Below are positions 11,964 through 23,800 of a stretch of 64,000 nt of DNA, piece after piece (within the stretch, counting starts at the first letter, position 1; each line of letters starts with the position of its first letter). The notes below the pieces were generated by a model. It made no database searches, was not told the DNA's origin, and worked only from the letters and a program-made list of their open reading frames with translations. The DNA comes from Trochalopteron elliotii (taxonomy: Eukaryota; Chordata; Aves; Passeriformes; Leiothrichidae). Position numbers and translations under genes: made by a program. The stretch is from contig JANPWX010000029.1 in assembly GCA_024734555.1 (NCBI GenBank), positions 3,927,386 through 3,991,385 on the forward strand. The letters are read 5' to 3'.

Positions 11964-14048
11964 AGTGAATGCAAAGTATTACAGCTCTGTAATTGCACCT
12001 TTTGCTAAGCCTCAGCCAGAGCCAGGTTCCAGCTGTAGAGGGACTGATATTCTCCATAGGATGGTGGTTCTTGCCTGGTGGTACCTGTGTGTGTACATGC
12101 CCATCTGGTGTCATGGGCATTTTCTTTACAGCACCCTACTAAAGTCACTTCTGGCTTGCAGACCTTTTGAGGAACAGTGCAGCTTTCTGGGGTATGATAA
12201 GCAGCTTGTTTAAAAATGAAACCCTGCTGTTGGGGTAGGGGAAATAATATTTACTCAGCAATGCAGAACAAAGGAGTTTGAGCATAACTTACGGAAACAA
12301 TGATGTACTAATGAACTTGCCCCTTAGCAAAAGTACTTGATGCAGTGGGGAGGAGGAATAGGAACGTGGTTTGCCATTCTCTTCAGATGGATTAGCAATT
12401 CCTCTACTTGGCAAATGCTTAGTGACAGTCAAGGAAATCTCTTTGTGAGGCTGTGCAGGGACCATGGAACTCTGCAGTGGCTCTTCCTGCTGGACCTCCT
12501 GCAGTACCATGGAAAACAAAGGGCTTTACTGATGGTTGGCTTCTTTCTTCTGAGCTTTGCCTCTGAGAGGTGCTACGTAGGAAAGGCACAGATAGCAATT
12601 CTGATGCAACCTCACAGGAGTTGTTCTTGCTTGCAGCTCACACAGAATTACTGGTTGGGGTGAGAGCCCCCGGCACAGCTTGGTGGTATGTTTGATTAAG
12701 AGCTCAGGTATGTCTCTGAAAATATCTACTTCGTGATTCAAAGCCCTGCCATGCAAACACATTCCCATGGGGGTAAATAGGGCTAGGAAGTGTGTAAATC
12801 ATCTATGAGGTCATGAGGCTGAAGGAGATCTCAGTGTGGTCACACAGCTCAGAAAGAGAAGTGTGTACGTGTGGCAATGACTGGCAGTGAAACTGGGGGA
12901 AAGGAAAGAGTCTTTCTGAGAACTGCAGTTCCACAACTGCCACCTGGGTTTGCTCAATGCCTTGATGAATTCTCCTGGAGTTTCCTCACTCATCACACAC
13001 AAATCCTCCGTGGCTGCTGAAAGAGTTCATGCTGGACACTCTTTTATCTCTTTCCTAATCTCAGTTATGTTACTTTACCCTCCATTGTGGAATATGCTCT
13101 CCTCAATCTCCATCTTTTCCTCTGTTCTGTTGTTCTGCTGTCTCTGCCCAGGGATCTGTACAGCTGTCAGTAGGTTCTGGCCAGTTTTCCCCTCGGAACC
13201 TCTCCCATATCAGCAGATGGAATCTCAGTTACTGCCTCCACTCCAAACCTGCCCTCTCTTCAAAAGCTGTTTTGACACAGCTAACACGGAGCTGGTGAGC
13301 AAAGAGCACTGGTAGTTCCTTCTTGTTCCCTGTGCTGCCACTTCCCTGTTTGCTCAAGCCACTGGATTTTTAACTCCTTGTGACATTTTCACAGACACTT
13401 CTGCAGAGCTGCTGATGTGCAGTTTTTTGTTCATCCCCATGGCTGTTGGTTTTAACCAGGCTTTTTTCTTACCACACTCTTTTCTGAGCTTTGCCAGGTA
13501 CAGCTGATCCCCATCTCAGCCCTTTCTGCAGAGGTGCTTTGTTACAGGTGTGGTTCCACTGGCTCCAGAGGGATTCTGGCATGTTCCCATGCTGGGGGCT
13601 TGCACAGAGGCCAGGCAGGCTTCCTGCTTGGCTACCAAAGGGGGTGAATGGCCAGTTCTGATGGAAAAGGGTGTCCACCCAGTGGTCTCAGCACAAGTCC
13701 CCATGGTAGGGGAGCCGTGGGATGGCTGAGTTCATCTTCTGACTGAATTTGAGTTCACAGCCACCTGAAGAATCACAGCATCTCTTAAACCTTGCTTCAG
13801 CACTAAAATATCATGGGTATTGAATTTAGATAAATGAATTGGTGCATGTGAAGGGACAAAAGGGAAGACTGACCTTCCCTGGAAAGGGTGGGCTGAGCTG
13901 GGCAGAAGGACTTTGAAAAACTGGAGTAATCCAGGTGAGTCTGCTGGAGCTGGACAGTGCTCATCAAAGCAAGCTAAGCCCAGCGGGTTCCTAAAGTTTA
14001 TGAACAAAACATGATTTGTTGGAACATGTTTGTTGCATTTGAATGCCT

Positions 14049-14062
14049 TGTGTGTGTGTGTA
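14049..14062. repeat. Short (TG)n run
   Basis: About six TG units followed by TATG in CYSTM1 intron 1. A shorter complementary CA run lies at about 14440-14450. Confidence 0.7.
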
Positions 14063-14892
14063 TGTAAAAACACATATATTTGTACCTGGGGTGCAAAATT
14101 ACACCCTTGAAAAGAGAAAGGGAACATGGATGGAGAGGTTGTCCCCTGCCCAAGGAGCAGACAGTGGGCTGGGGCTCTTTGATCTGGAACAGGGCATCCC
14201 CAGATACCTTCTCCTCAGCTTGGTGCATCCCTAAATTCAGGAGGGTGGCCTCCTGCAGCCACCCTGATATGGGGCAGGAGGCAGTTTTCCACAAGGCAGT
14301 GCCCTGGATCCCCTCATGCCAGGAGCAGCAGCTGTACATTGGGCCAGGGAGGCTGAGCAAACCAGGGGGTTCCCAGGGTTGCCTGGGCCATGTCTGGGCA
14401 CCAAATGGTTCCTCTGCCACATGCCATGGTCTGTGGGTACACACACACACTCACTCTGGCTTTGTTCTTCCCTGGAAACTTGCTTTTGGATGTTATTTTG
14501 GGATGATTTTCTAGGTTAGATGAGCATTAGTGGCCTGGTGTGTCCCAGTTCTCTAATTGATTGTATGGAAGTGAGTTGTAGGGCTTGCTGCCTGCCTTTC
14601 CCTGCCTCCCTGAAGGAAGAATTTCCTTGCTGGAGACTTGGTAGGGGCGTTGCATTGCAGTGCAGTGGTTAAAGAGGCTCGAGTTAAGTGTATGTTGTGC
14701 TTGTCAGTTTTAAAATGAACAGTTAAGTGGCCTGGCTGGCCTAGCAGTGGGGAAAAAACAAACCATAAATAAAATTCCTGTAATCCCTGGCATTGGTTAA
14801 GCAGTTAAAACTCTTGGCAAAGCCATTAAAAGACGTCATCTGCAAGGTACAGCACTGCCTTAGCAGTTAGCTGGGACAACTTCTTTGTGAGA

Positions 14893-15194
14893 AGAGAGGG
14901 GGCAGACACTGATCTCTTCACTCTGGTGACCAGAGACAGGACCCAAGGGAATGGCTGGAGCTGTGTCAGGGCAGGGTTAGGTTGGATCTCAGGAAAAGGT
15001 TCTTCCCCCAGAGGGTACTGGGGGGCACTGCCCAGGCTCCCCAGAGAATGGTCACAGCCCCAAGGCTATCAGAGCTCCAGGAGCGTTTGGACAATGCTCT
15101 GAGGCACAGGGTGGGATTGTTGGGGTGTCCTGTGCAGAGCCAGGAGTTGGACTACATGATCCTTGTCCAGCTCAGCATGTTTGTGATTCTGTGA
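14893..15194 (+). mobile_element. CR1 LINE 3'-end fragment
   Basis: It matches the CR1 3' end in sense order: 'ctggtgaccagagacaggacccaagggaatgg', 'ggttaggttggatctcaggaaaaggttcttc', 'cagagggta', 'ttggacaatgctctgaggcac', 'ttggggtgtcctgtgcagagccaggagttggact', 'atgatccttgt', and a GTGATTCTGTGA tail. It is 5'-truncated with no coding capacity. Confidence 0.9.
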
Positions 15195-15299
15195 CTGTGT
15201 CTGGCACACCAGGAGGAGCGCTGGGATGAATTCAGGTGAGTGACAGCTGCAGCCTGTGACCCTCAAAGGCTTCTTGGTGTCCCCCTGGGTGGGACGGCA

Positions 15300-15660
15300 G
15301 CCCTGTCCCCTTGGAGCACCCCCGGATCGCAGGCACTGTGTGGGATCAGCCGGGCTGTGTGCGTGGGCAGAGCCCCGCGGTGCCGCTTGGCATCATCGAC
15401 CTTCGGGCAGGAGCGACGTGTAAACAAGGGAGAGCCTTGGGATCCTTCCTCGGGGAGAGGCTGTAAACAAACAGCTCGCTCCTCATTGCCGGGGACTGCG
15501 GCAGCTAAACACAGCCCCGGGGGCTGGGCCCGCCTGGCCCTGCCCCGCACATCGCGGTGCAAAGGTGCAATTCCTGCGGCAGAGCTCGCTGCATGTGCCC
15601 GTGGTTTCTGCTGCCCGTCCCCGAGAGTGGGGACGCAGCGCTGAGCAGGCAGCACAGCCC
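15300..15660. promoter_or_regulatory. Intronic CpG island with paired forkhead motifs
   Basis: This stretch in CYSTM1 intron 1 is far richer in CpG than its surroundings, with roughly 28 CpG dinucleotides counted by eye in about 350 bp. It contains two perfect TGTAAACA forkhead-type sites at 15419-15426 and 15462-15469, 43 bp apart and on the same strand. There is no obvious exon or transcript end nearby. It could be an enhancer, an alternative CYSTM1 promoter or the promoter of a non-coding RNA. Confidence 0.55.
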
Positions 15661-16704
15661 AGATTCCTGTCCATCCCAATGCCATCCAAAGGGGATCCTG
15701 CTGGCCAGCCTCTCCCACTGCAAGCCAGCAGCAGCCAGCCTGGCCGAGGCAAATTGGGCTCCTGGGATTTCTCCCTGTGGCGTGTGGGAAGAGGTGTTTA
15801 GCAAAGGGGAACTGGTGAGCTGTCTGCAGCCTGTAATAGGGGAAGGAAATAGCAGGGTATAGCTGCTGCAGGCAGGAGGGTTCCTGAATAAGTAGGGTAT
15901 TAACATACTGTTTCTCAGACAGGGAGAAGCTCCAGAAGCTTAATGTAAGAAATGGTTTGCTTAGTCATGCTGCTTGGAGGTTCATTAAAGTTGCAGTATT
16001 GTGACAGTCTTGTCTTCTGATGGCTGTGCCATGAGTAATACATGACATGGGTTTTATGAGCATCAACTCTCTGAGGTGCATTTAATGTTGCCTTTTGAAT
16101 GAGGCTGAGCCCAAGGCCCTAATTCCTCGTGGCTGCTTAATGATGCAGTTGTGTATGACTGGAAGACTACACAACGTGCTGGGCTTCCAGTGTCTTCAGG
16201 AAATTGTTCACATCCAGCCTTGCTCCAAAGTGCTGCTCTGGAGGCTTTAGCAATTAGCAGAAGTGTAATGGACATTTGACAGGAGAAGGAGTGAACACAA
16301 AGCTATCAAATATGCCTGGAACAGGCTGCATTTTTCCATCGTTTTCCTTTCTGGTATTCACAGAAACATGGAGTAATTGCTTCTCAATCTCTTCTAAAAG
16401 CATTTTAATTGTGAGTGGAAGCAGAGGATTTTGCTTTGCTGCTGCAAGACTTAGGTCTTAGGGTGAATAGCTGATGCATGACTGGAAAGCAGCATGTTGC
16501 TCCTGCTCAACTAAACTTGTGTCATTTAGAGAAATCAGCTCCATCCCTGCCCCTGTGATAGGGTTAAAAATAAATTTGCTGCTTGACTAGGTATTTTGAA
16601 GTCTGTTTCTCACACAAGGTAGGGTCCTCTGTAGAGCAGTCTGAAACGGAACTCATACAGTTATGAACGAGCAGCCAAAAGCAAACCAGTTGTCCTGTTC
16701 GTTT

Positions 16705-17269
16705 TGAGACATTAATTTTTAAGAATTAAGGACTTTAGTTAAACTAGATATTGCTGAGGTAAGACAGATAAACTTCCCTCTATTAACAGAAGCCGGATTT
16801 AAGGAACTAATAAATCATGAGACCTGTTTATGTATTCTGGCTAATCAATAGACTCCAAGAATACAATGCAATCATAAATCAAACAGCCCTGGAAAAACGG
16901 GATTCAGTAACACTAAAGGGTTAAAAAGTCAAAGTGAGGAAGACCCATCTTATTTCATCATTTTGAGACCCCGTCCCATAAAAAGGACCACCGACCCATT
17001 TCAAAGAACAAACTACACATGCTTAACAGCTTTCTGACTAATTACCATACAGAGCGGGGAATGGGATGTACCAGAGCTATGAATATGCATTTGTGTTTTG
17101 GGTATTCAATACTCCTGGACATAAAAAGACCCTGTGATCATCTGTAAATGGCCCCTGTGTATTTGGGAGCTCTCCCCGAACGCTGCCCAGCGTTGTAATA
17201 AACATACACTTTGTAACTTTAAACTGTTAGAGAGTCTTTGTCTGTCACAGTTGGATATCGGTTGCTACA
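16705..17269 (+). mobile_element. LTR, family B (5' boundary tentative)
   Basis: The right part has a clear LTR layout: an ATAAAAAG TATA-like box at 17121, AATAAA at 17197-17202, a T-rich U5-like stretch ('gagagtctttgtctgtcac') and an end in GCTACA at 17269. If it begins TGAGACATTA at 16705, it is flanked by GTTT on both sides (16701-16704 and 17270-17273), a 4-bp duplication as in ERV1/gammaretrovirus-like elements. A 4-bp match is weak proof, and the left end could lie further left. No retroviral coding region is attached. It lies 329 bp upstream of CYSTM1 exon 2, in the same sense. Confidence 0.55.
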
Positions 17270-17598
17270 GTTTTAGGCACACGAAGAACGAGGCAGGCAC
17301 AGCAGGTTAAGGGAAAGCTCCTCTCTTTTAATTATTTGACTCCATTCCTATATACATTTGTACAACAGGCAAGAGATTGCCTACACAGATCGCCACCTCG
17401 TTGACCTGGATGGTGAACATCACCATCAATCATGTAAACACAACAGATAAATTCTAAAAATATACATTGTTGTCTTGAAGCTGCGTGAGACTCTGCACTG
17501 CAAGATTTCAAACACTCGAAATCAAGAAAACTAAGGGCGACAGTCGGTATTAGATCAATCTCCATATTTTTTAATAAATCATTTTCCCTCTTTTGCAG
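17270..17598. other. Unassigned sequence between LTR and CYSTM1 exon 2
   Basis: This 329-bp, rather AT-rich stretch runs from the LTR end to the CYSTM1 acceptor. A minus-strand open frame of 95 codons crosses it (17332-17619) but matches no domain I recognise and runs into the CYSTM1 coding exon. Read on the minus strand it looks like a transcript 3' end (AATTAAA near 17333), so a 3'UTR-derived insertion is possible. I cannot assign it. Confidence 0.3.
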
Positions 17599-17840
17599 GA
17601 CAGGTTCTGCCTCCCCCATGAGCTACGATAACCCTCCGCCGTACCCCGGCCCGGGCCCCACCGCCCCGTACCCGCCCTATGCCCAGCAGCCGGGGGCCCC
17701 TCCCGGGCCCTACCCCGGCTACCCCCCCGGGCCCTACCAGCCAGGCCAGCCAGGATACCAAGGATATCCCCAGTACGGATGGCAGAACGCACCTCCACCA
17801 CCGCCAGGACCCGTGTATGGAGATGGGCCCAAAAACACAG
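17599..17840 (+). CDS. CYSTM1: CYSTM1 exon 2 (5'UTR end plus codons 1-74 and one base)
   Basis: The acceptor is CTCTTTTGCAG|GACAGG and the donor AACACAG|GTATGG, with GT at 17841. The first 19 bases are untranslated; coding starts at 17618 and leaves one base (G) for the split codon. The exon carries the whole proline-rich tail and is much richer in CpG than the surrounding intron. If intron 2 were retained, the frame would run 16 more codons to a TGA at 17888-17890, giving a 90-aa product without the membrane module. Confidence 0.93.
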
Positions 17841-20800
17841 GTATGGCTCAGCAGCTGCAGTGCCAGGGGACGCTTGTTTGCCTCACGTGAGTTACACGCC
17901 GACCTTGAAATCATGTGTTCACCAGTGTGGAGTCCCTTGTGCCCTTAAAGGAATTTCCAGCTGCCCTTCCCTGGAAAAGTGAAGATTGAAGATACCCTTC
18001 CCAGGTGTAACAAAGGCTCCTCCCTCATGGTTCTTTGCAAACATTGCACGATTTGCTCCCTGGATTTCTCAAGTCCATCACCCACCCCATGGCATCCCCT
18101 TTCCCTGTTTCCCCACTGGCTCTGGGGCCTGGTGTCCAATTTTCTGTCTTCCCTCTGGTCACTTGCCCCCTGCCCCCTGTACAACCCACGAACCTGAGAC
18201 CCGATATAACTGAGAAAAACCACATGATGGGCTTCTTTTGGCCTCCAGATTCACCTTCAGCACACTGGAATAAACACTTGCTGGAATTAATCTGGGGCTG
18301 GGAGCCTTCTGCTCCTCTGCTGAGCCAGCCTTGTAACGTGTGTGGCTGTGTGAGCTTGAATCACTGCTTGAATTCTTCTCAAGCAGTTTCTCTATTGGAG
18401 AGGCTGACAGCTGACTGAGATCTAATTAGGCTGTAGCTGCACTCAGAAAAAGACACACTGTTACACACCAGCACCTGGCTCTAGTGGCCTTGGAGGAGGT
18501 GGAGACTTGTTTGAAGTGGTAGTTTTGTTTGCAGCTTGTTTTCATGCTTTATTTTGCTGTAGTGTCACTCACAGTTCTCTCTCTGGTTATTAAATACTGC
18601 TGAACATCCTTAGCACTGATTCCTCCAGGGAATCCTTATGCTGAAGTTGTTGCACAGGCTTTAGATTTGCCACAATTCTCATTCCACCTTGGCTGGATTC
18701 TATCTCATTCCAACTCTCTTGGTTGATAATATTCAGCCAAAGGCTGCACAGCTAAAGCTTATAATATTCAAATGTACAATTCATACTGAATTAATGGGCC
18801 TCGGTTTTCTTGAGCCCAGCAGTATCTGTCCAAGTGATCTACTCATTCCTGGGCATTTTGGGTTTTTCCTGGAGTTATTACCATTCTGTGGAAAATCCCA
18901 GATTTCTGAGGATGGTGCACCTCCCCTCTGGCAGCTGGCTGGTCCATCTGTGTGCCAAGTCCCCACAATATGGCACATTGGTGTGCCCTGGCACCCACAG
19001 CTCTCCTGGGGCTTGCTGCAGGCTCAGGTTGTCAGAGCAGAGGCAGAGAAAATCATTAAAGGACCAGAGCTTCTCCTCCTTTCTATGAGGAGGAGCTGAG
19101 AGAGGTGGGTCTGTTCAGTGGGTTTGAACAGTCTGGTGTGGGTCTGTCAGGAGGGCCCAAATTTAAGCAGTGAACAATTGGGGTGAGTGAATAAGAGCCT
19201 GAATTGAGGGCAAATCATGAGTTCAACTTCCTCTGTAACAGAGTGAGAACCCTGCCGAGGAGGAGGAGGCAGCAGCATGTTGATGCTTCCCACCACTTCC
19301 ACCAAATGGACTCAAAGTGTAATCAGGGTTTTCCCTGGGGTTTTGGGGTGGCTAAGAAATGTTTCTTAGTATTAGGCAGAGGAAAACTCCTTGTCTCCCT
19401 TGTGGAACATCTTTGGTTGGAGCCAGTGTTGCTTTTTTGCCACAGCCACACAAAGAGATGTGCTGGCAGAGGCTGAAGGGGGGCAGGGGCTGTGGCTTTG
19501 GACAGTCTGGCTTTGAGACAGTTCTGCTGCCTTGGAAGCTTGAAGGATCTCGTATCAAACTGGCTCAGGGAACTGATGACACTGAATGTCCTCTGCTTTG
19601 CTCACAAACCTGTGAACCAGCATAAAGAATAGTCTGGGAAATTGGAGGGGACAAGCAGAGAAGTGTTTGAGTGTCTTTCACTGAGAGCCCAGGCTTGTTC
19701 TGCAGGGGTTTGATTTTGTTAAGCCTAAGCTAACACAACTTCAGCTCTGCAGAAGCAGCACTCTAACTCATAAATCAAAAACCTTCTGGTAAGTCTTGGC
19801 CTTGAACTGCCTTCCTGCAGCTACAGGGGGTCTCTGAACCCACCTTGGGAGCCTCTAGTTTGCTCTGCTTTGCAGAAGTAGATGTAAAAAAGTAATAGAA
19901 TTACAGAATGGTTTGAGTTGGAAGGAACTTAAAGATCAGCCAGTCCCAACCCCCTGCCATGGGCAGGGACACTTTCAACTATCCCAGGTTGCTCCAAGCC
20001 CCATCCAGCCTGGCCTTGGACACTTTCAGGGATGGGGCAGCCACAGCTTCTATGGCACCCTGTGCCAGGGCCTCACCACTCTCACAGGGAAGAATTTCTT
20101 CCCAAAATCCATCTAACCCTACCTCCAAGTCCTCCCCAGGGCTCCTTTCCATCCATTCTCCACCCAGCCTGTGTTTGTGCTTGGGGTTGCCCCTACCCAG
20201 GTACAGCTGAACTTCACAAGGTCCACATGCCCCCACCTCTTCAGCCTGTCCAGGTCCCTCTGGATGGCACACATTTATTTTAAACACATTCATTAATGTC
20301 TGCAAAGTGAACTCAGGGCTATAACTTTGCATTTGTCTGCAAAAGTTTTCTTTTTTTCTTCATTCTCCTTCTGTTAAACATCCTTTTTTTCCCCTCTTTC
20401 TCCTTTTTTTTGCCAGTCTGTAAAACTGGAACCTGATCTTTGTCCTCTGACACTGTAAAAGAGCTTTCAAAGAGGCTTTGTTTAAGAATCCCAGGAGTGT
20501 CTACTTTAGGGTGGATGTCTCTTAAAAAAGCCTAATTATTTATAAATCTCTTACACTAGTGTCTGTTACACTAGTGCCATGTATCTGTTGGTGTGGCTGA
20601 GCTTCTAATATAAAAAATTGCCATCTAAATTTAATCAAGGCCTTGCAGTCAGCCTAGCTGGTCTGGTGTGATTTCATGTGCCTTGTCAGGTGCTGTGGTG
20701 TTTCCAAACAATGATCTGGGAAGAGTTACTGTGTGGATGCTTTCCTTTCAGAGAGGATGTTTTGCTCTGCTACGTGGCTTTCCTTAATCTAATGAATTCA

Positions 20801-23800
20801 GCTACTCCAAGCAGTGCATTAGTATTTCTGAACAAACCTGTGTCCAGAGTGAAAACTAGGAAATTTGCTCTACTGTAAATTCTGTGCTTTAGGTTATTTT
20901 ACTGTGTGGGCAAACTGCAAAGATCTTACATTGTAGATCATAGCCAATGTGCTAATGCTAATGTGTGGAGGTAATTATGTATCATATTTTGGTCTTGAGT
21001 GGATCACACAGATGGAAATAATTGCTGTTGAGCTCTCAGAATCTGATGATATAGTAGCATTTTATGGTGATGGTGTTTTTTCATCTTAATTTGCTGCCTG
21101 TCAGGAGTAGCAGTGGACATAGCCTGTCCACCTGGCCCTTGGAGAAGTAAAAAAACCTCACATACCTCACTCTGTATTAAAGCTGCATCTGGGATATAAC
21201 AGGGAAGCAGCTTAACCTAAATGCTGCTAAGGGTAGGAAAGAGAAAGTTCTTACTGTTCAGTGAGCAGTGACTCTGCCACAAATAGGTGAGAAAGGGATG
21301 TCACCACCTGTTCAATATGCCATTGAACAGGGGGACACACCTAAAGGCTTGTAGGAGGAAGCTGCAGGCCAGAAGAGCTCTGGGCAGGGAGAACAAGTGT
21401 GTTCCCCTCTGGACTGTCTGTGCAGGGTTAGGCAGCCACGAGGGTGTCTGGGCTGCAGAAATCAGCTTGTGGTTATGTGTTAAGGCCTAGTGGTGGTGGC
21501 CATATGACTGCCATGTGGCCACCCCCATAGGGCACTGTGGGACAGGGACATTGCAGCTGATCCCAGTGTTCCTTGGCCCCTTCTCCCAGAGGGGATGGAG
21601 CACAAGCCTGCACCCCCTCAGACTCACCCCAGCTACCTCAGGGCATGAAAGGCCTCAAGGCATATGTGTTTTCTCCACATGAAGGAGCAGCGAGCTGCAG
21701 ACTCACTGGTGACTTGCTGGGGTGGCACAGAAACCTTCATGGTTTTGTGGTTTTGGGTGGATGGATTTTTTTTAGGCTTGACCTGGTTACAGCTCCCAAA
21801 GTCTCCAAATAAACCCCACATCTCATGTCTTTCAAGGACTGGCAGCTGACTTGGCTGTTGGTCATCAGAAATAAACAACGTGCCCTTTGCCTTTAGAGAT
21901 GGTAATGTATCTGCTGAGCCTGAGGGACATTATCCTTCAGGGTGTCTGATTCAGCTTCCTACTCTGGGAACTGACTGATCCCTGCCTGCAGTTTTCCTGC
22001 TGCAAAGGCTGAGGGCTGACTCCATGGCTGTCCACACAAAGTCCATGTGTGTGTGAGCTCCTGGAGCAGGGTGGATGTGCTGCACAGTGCTTGGTGTGGC
22101 CAGAGGGAACCTGCCTGCACCAGAACAAAGCTGGGAAACACACAGCTTTAGGAATGTGGTTCCTGTGTGCAGCATTGTGTAGGGAGCAGGTTCTTCTTTA
22201 CAGCAAGGGCTTGCTTAGGAGGAAGAAAATATCCCTTTCTGGAAGATCTCTCATTTCCCCACCAGTATTTTCATTATTTGTTATCAACTGGCATAAGGAA
22301 ACCACAGTAAAAACTGCTGACTGGTCAGCTGCTACTTTGTTGTCTGTGTAAATTGGAGGTGAAATGTAATGCAGCTGATAACAGTAGGCTTTAAAAAGAC
22401 GTGGAATGAGCCAAAGTACAGAGTGACACACTCATTTTCAAAGCAGAAGCTGATGCTAGCAATTTGACCAGGTTAATTTCTACCCCCCACTCCCCGTTGA
22501 TACCTGCCAACATAAATGGATGAGGCTATTCCATGCTGTGCCAAAGGGAACCAGGCTCTGTCAGCAGGCACTGAAGGCAAACAGAGCTCAGGATTGCTTC
22601 GGAGCCATTGTACACACAGGATGGAAATCTTATTTCTGGGAGTTGATTACTTGTAGCAAAGCTGGCTGTGATAAGAGTAATAGTCACAGTGATGCTGTCT
22701 GCTTCCTCATGTTTGTCCAGCTGCAGAATAAACAGGTCACCTAGATACAGGCACTGCCTGCTGCTGCAGGGTTGGATGGTTTTTCCTCTTTACCTGTCTC
22801 TGTGTGGAAAGGAGGGGATTGGAATCATTCTGGTGAGGTTCTCCAGTACCTTTCAGTGGTTACCTCCTTGCTTCCCAAATTATGTGGAGCTGAGCCTTCC
22901 CCAGCAGGAGTTAATTTGGAGGACAGGCTTTCTCTCTGTCTGTTGACCCTTTCTAACCAGTCTGTCAGAGCATTCAGTTCAACTGTTCCTGTACCTTCAG
23001 GAGCTGCAGCTCCAGATGCTGGAGTTCTGCCAAAGAAAATAATAAATCTTGGCAGTTGTTCTCTTATCTGCTGCTCATTCTTTAGTGTGCTTTAAAACCC
23101 CAGTGTTCTCTCCTCCAGGACTGCTGTATCATCCCTCCCTCTGTCCCTGGCTGCACAAACAGCAGGGGCTGTTGGCAGGCAAACAGTGCAGTCCTGGGGC
23201 TGCTGTCTCACCCCACCTTCACTGCTTTTCACCCTCAAGGAGGGAGTAATCTGATAAAAACCTGGTGCAAAGAAAATTATTCCCAATTCGGGTCCGGTAT
23301 CTGAAAACATGCTTCAGACAAAGTGCTCTCAGGAGGCCAAGGCTGGCTCCAGTGTGGGCTGATTTTAACAAGGCTGCTGTTCCAGCCCTGGTCAGCTGGG
23401 CACCTGGCTGGGTGAGGAGCAAATCCTGCACAGCCTTTTCCCAGCACTGCTCAGACTGTGATACTTGACCCTGTGAGGCTGCACAAGGAGGATCTCCCTG
23501 GGGCACGTTCCCTTTGCTCTAAATTGGGCTTTGTCCCTCCTCCTGTCAGTCCCCAGAACATGCTTGTAAAACCCTTGTAAGTTGGAGTTTGTGCTGTGTA
23601 AATCCCTCCAAGCCAGGTCTTGTTTAACTCTGGAGTGATGCTGATTTTCAGTGTAAGCACTGGCACAGGCTGAGGACTGTGCTGTTCTTAGCCCTGCAGC
23701 TGACTGGGTTAAAAACATCTTGTTTTAACAGTAAATTTAGAGTTTACTGATTTAAAAAAATGTTAGAAGGTCTCAAAATCTGTAGTTTTGGGAGATGTCT

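Larger units (their letters stand above)
5001..17598 (+). other. CYSTM1: CYSTM1 intron 1
   Basis: The intron runs from the donor GTACCG at 5001 to the acceptor CTCTTTTGCAG ending at 17598. Its supportable contents are the microsatellite at 5061, a solo LTR (7215-7746), short TG runs, a CR1 (14893-15194), a CpG island (15300-15660) and an LTR (16705-17269). The remaining stretches (about 5480-7200, 7750-11930, 11970-14890 and 15660-16700) hold no gene or repeat that I can identify. Confidence 0.65.

Noticed and set aside
16551..16704. Alternative LTR left end at TGTGATAGGG (about 16551)
   Set aside because: Its flank (CCCC) does not match the GTTT after the right end, whereas 16705 gives a 4-bp match. 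The choice remains tentative.
17926..18465. Reading the two LTRs at 16705-17269 and 17926-18465 as ends of one provirus around exon 2
   Set aside because: Their sequences and termini differ, the second has its own perfect duplication, and no retroviral genes lie between them.
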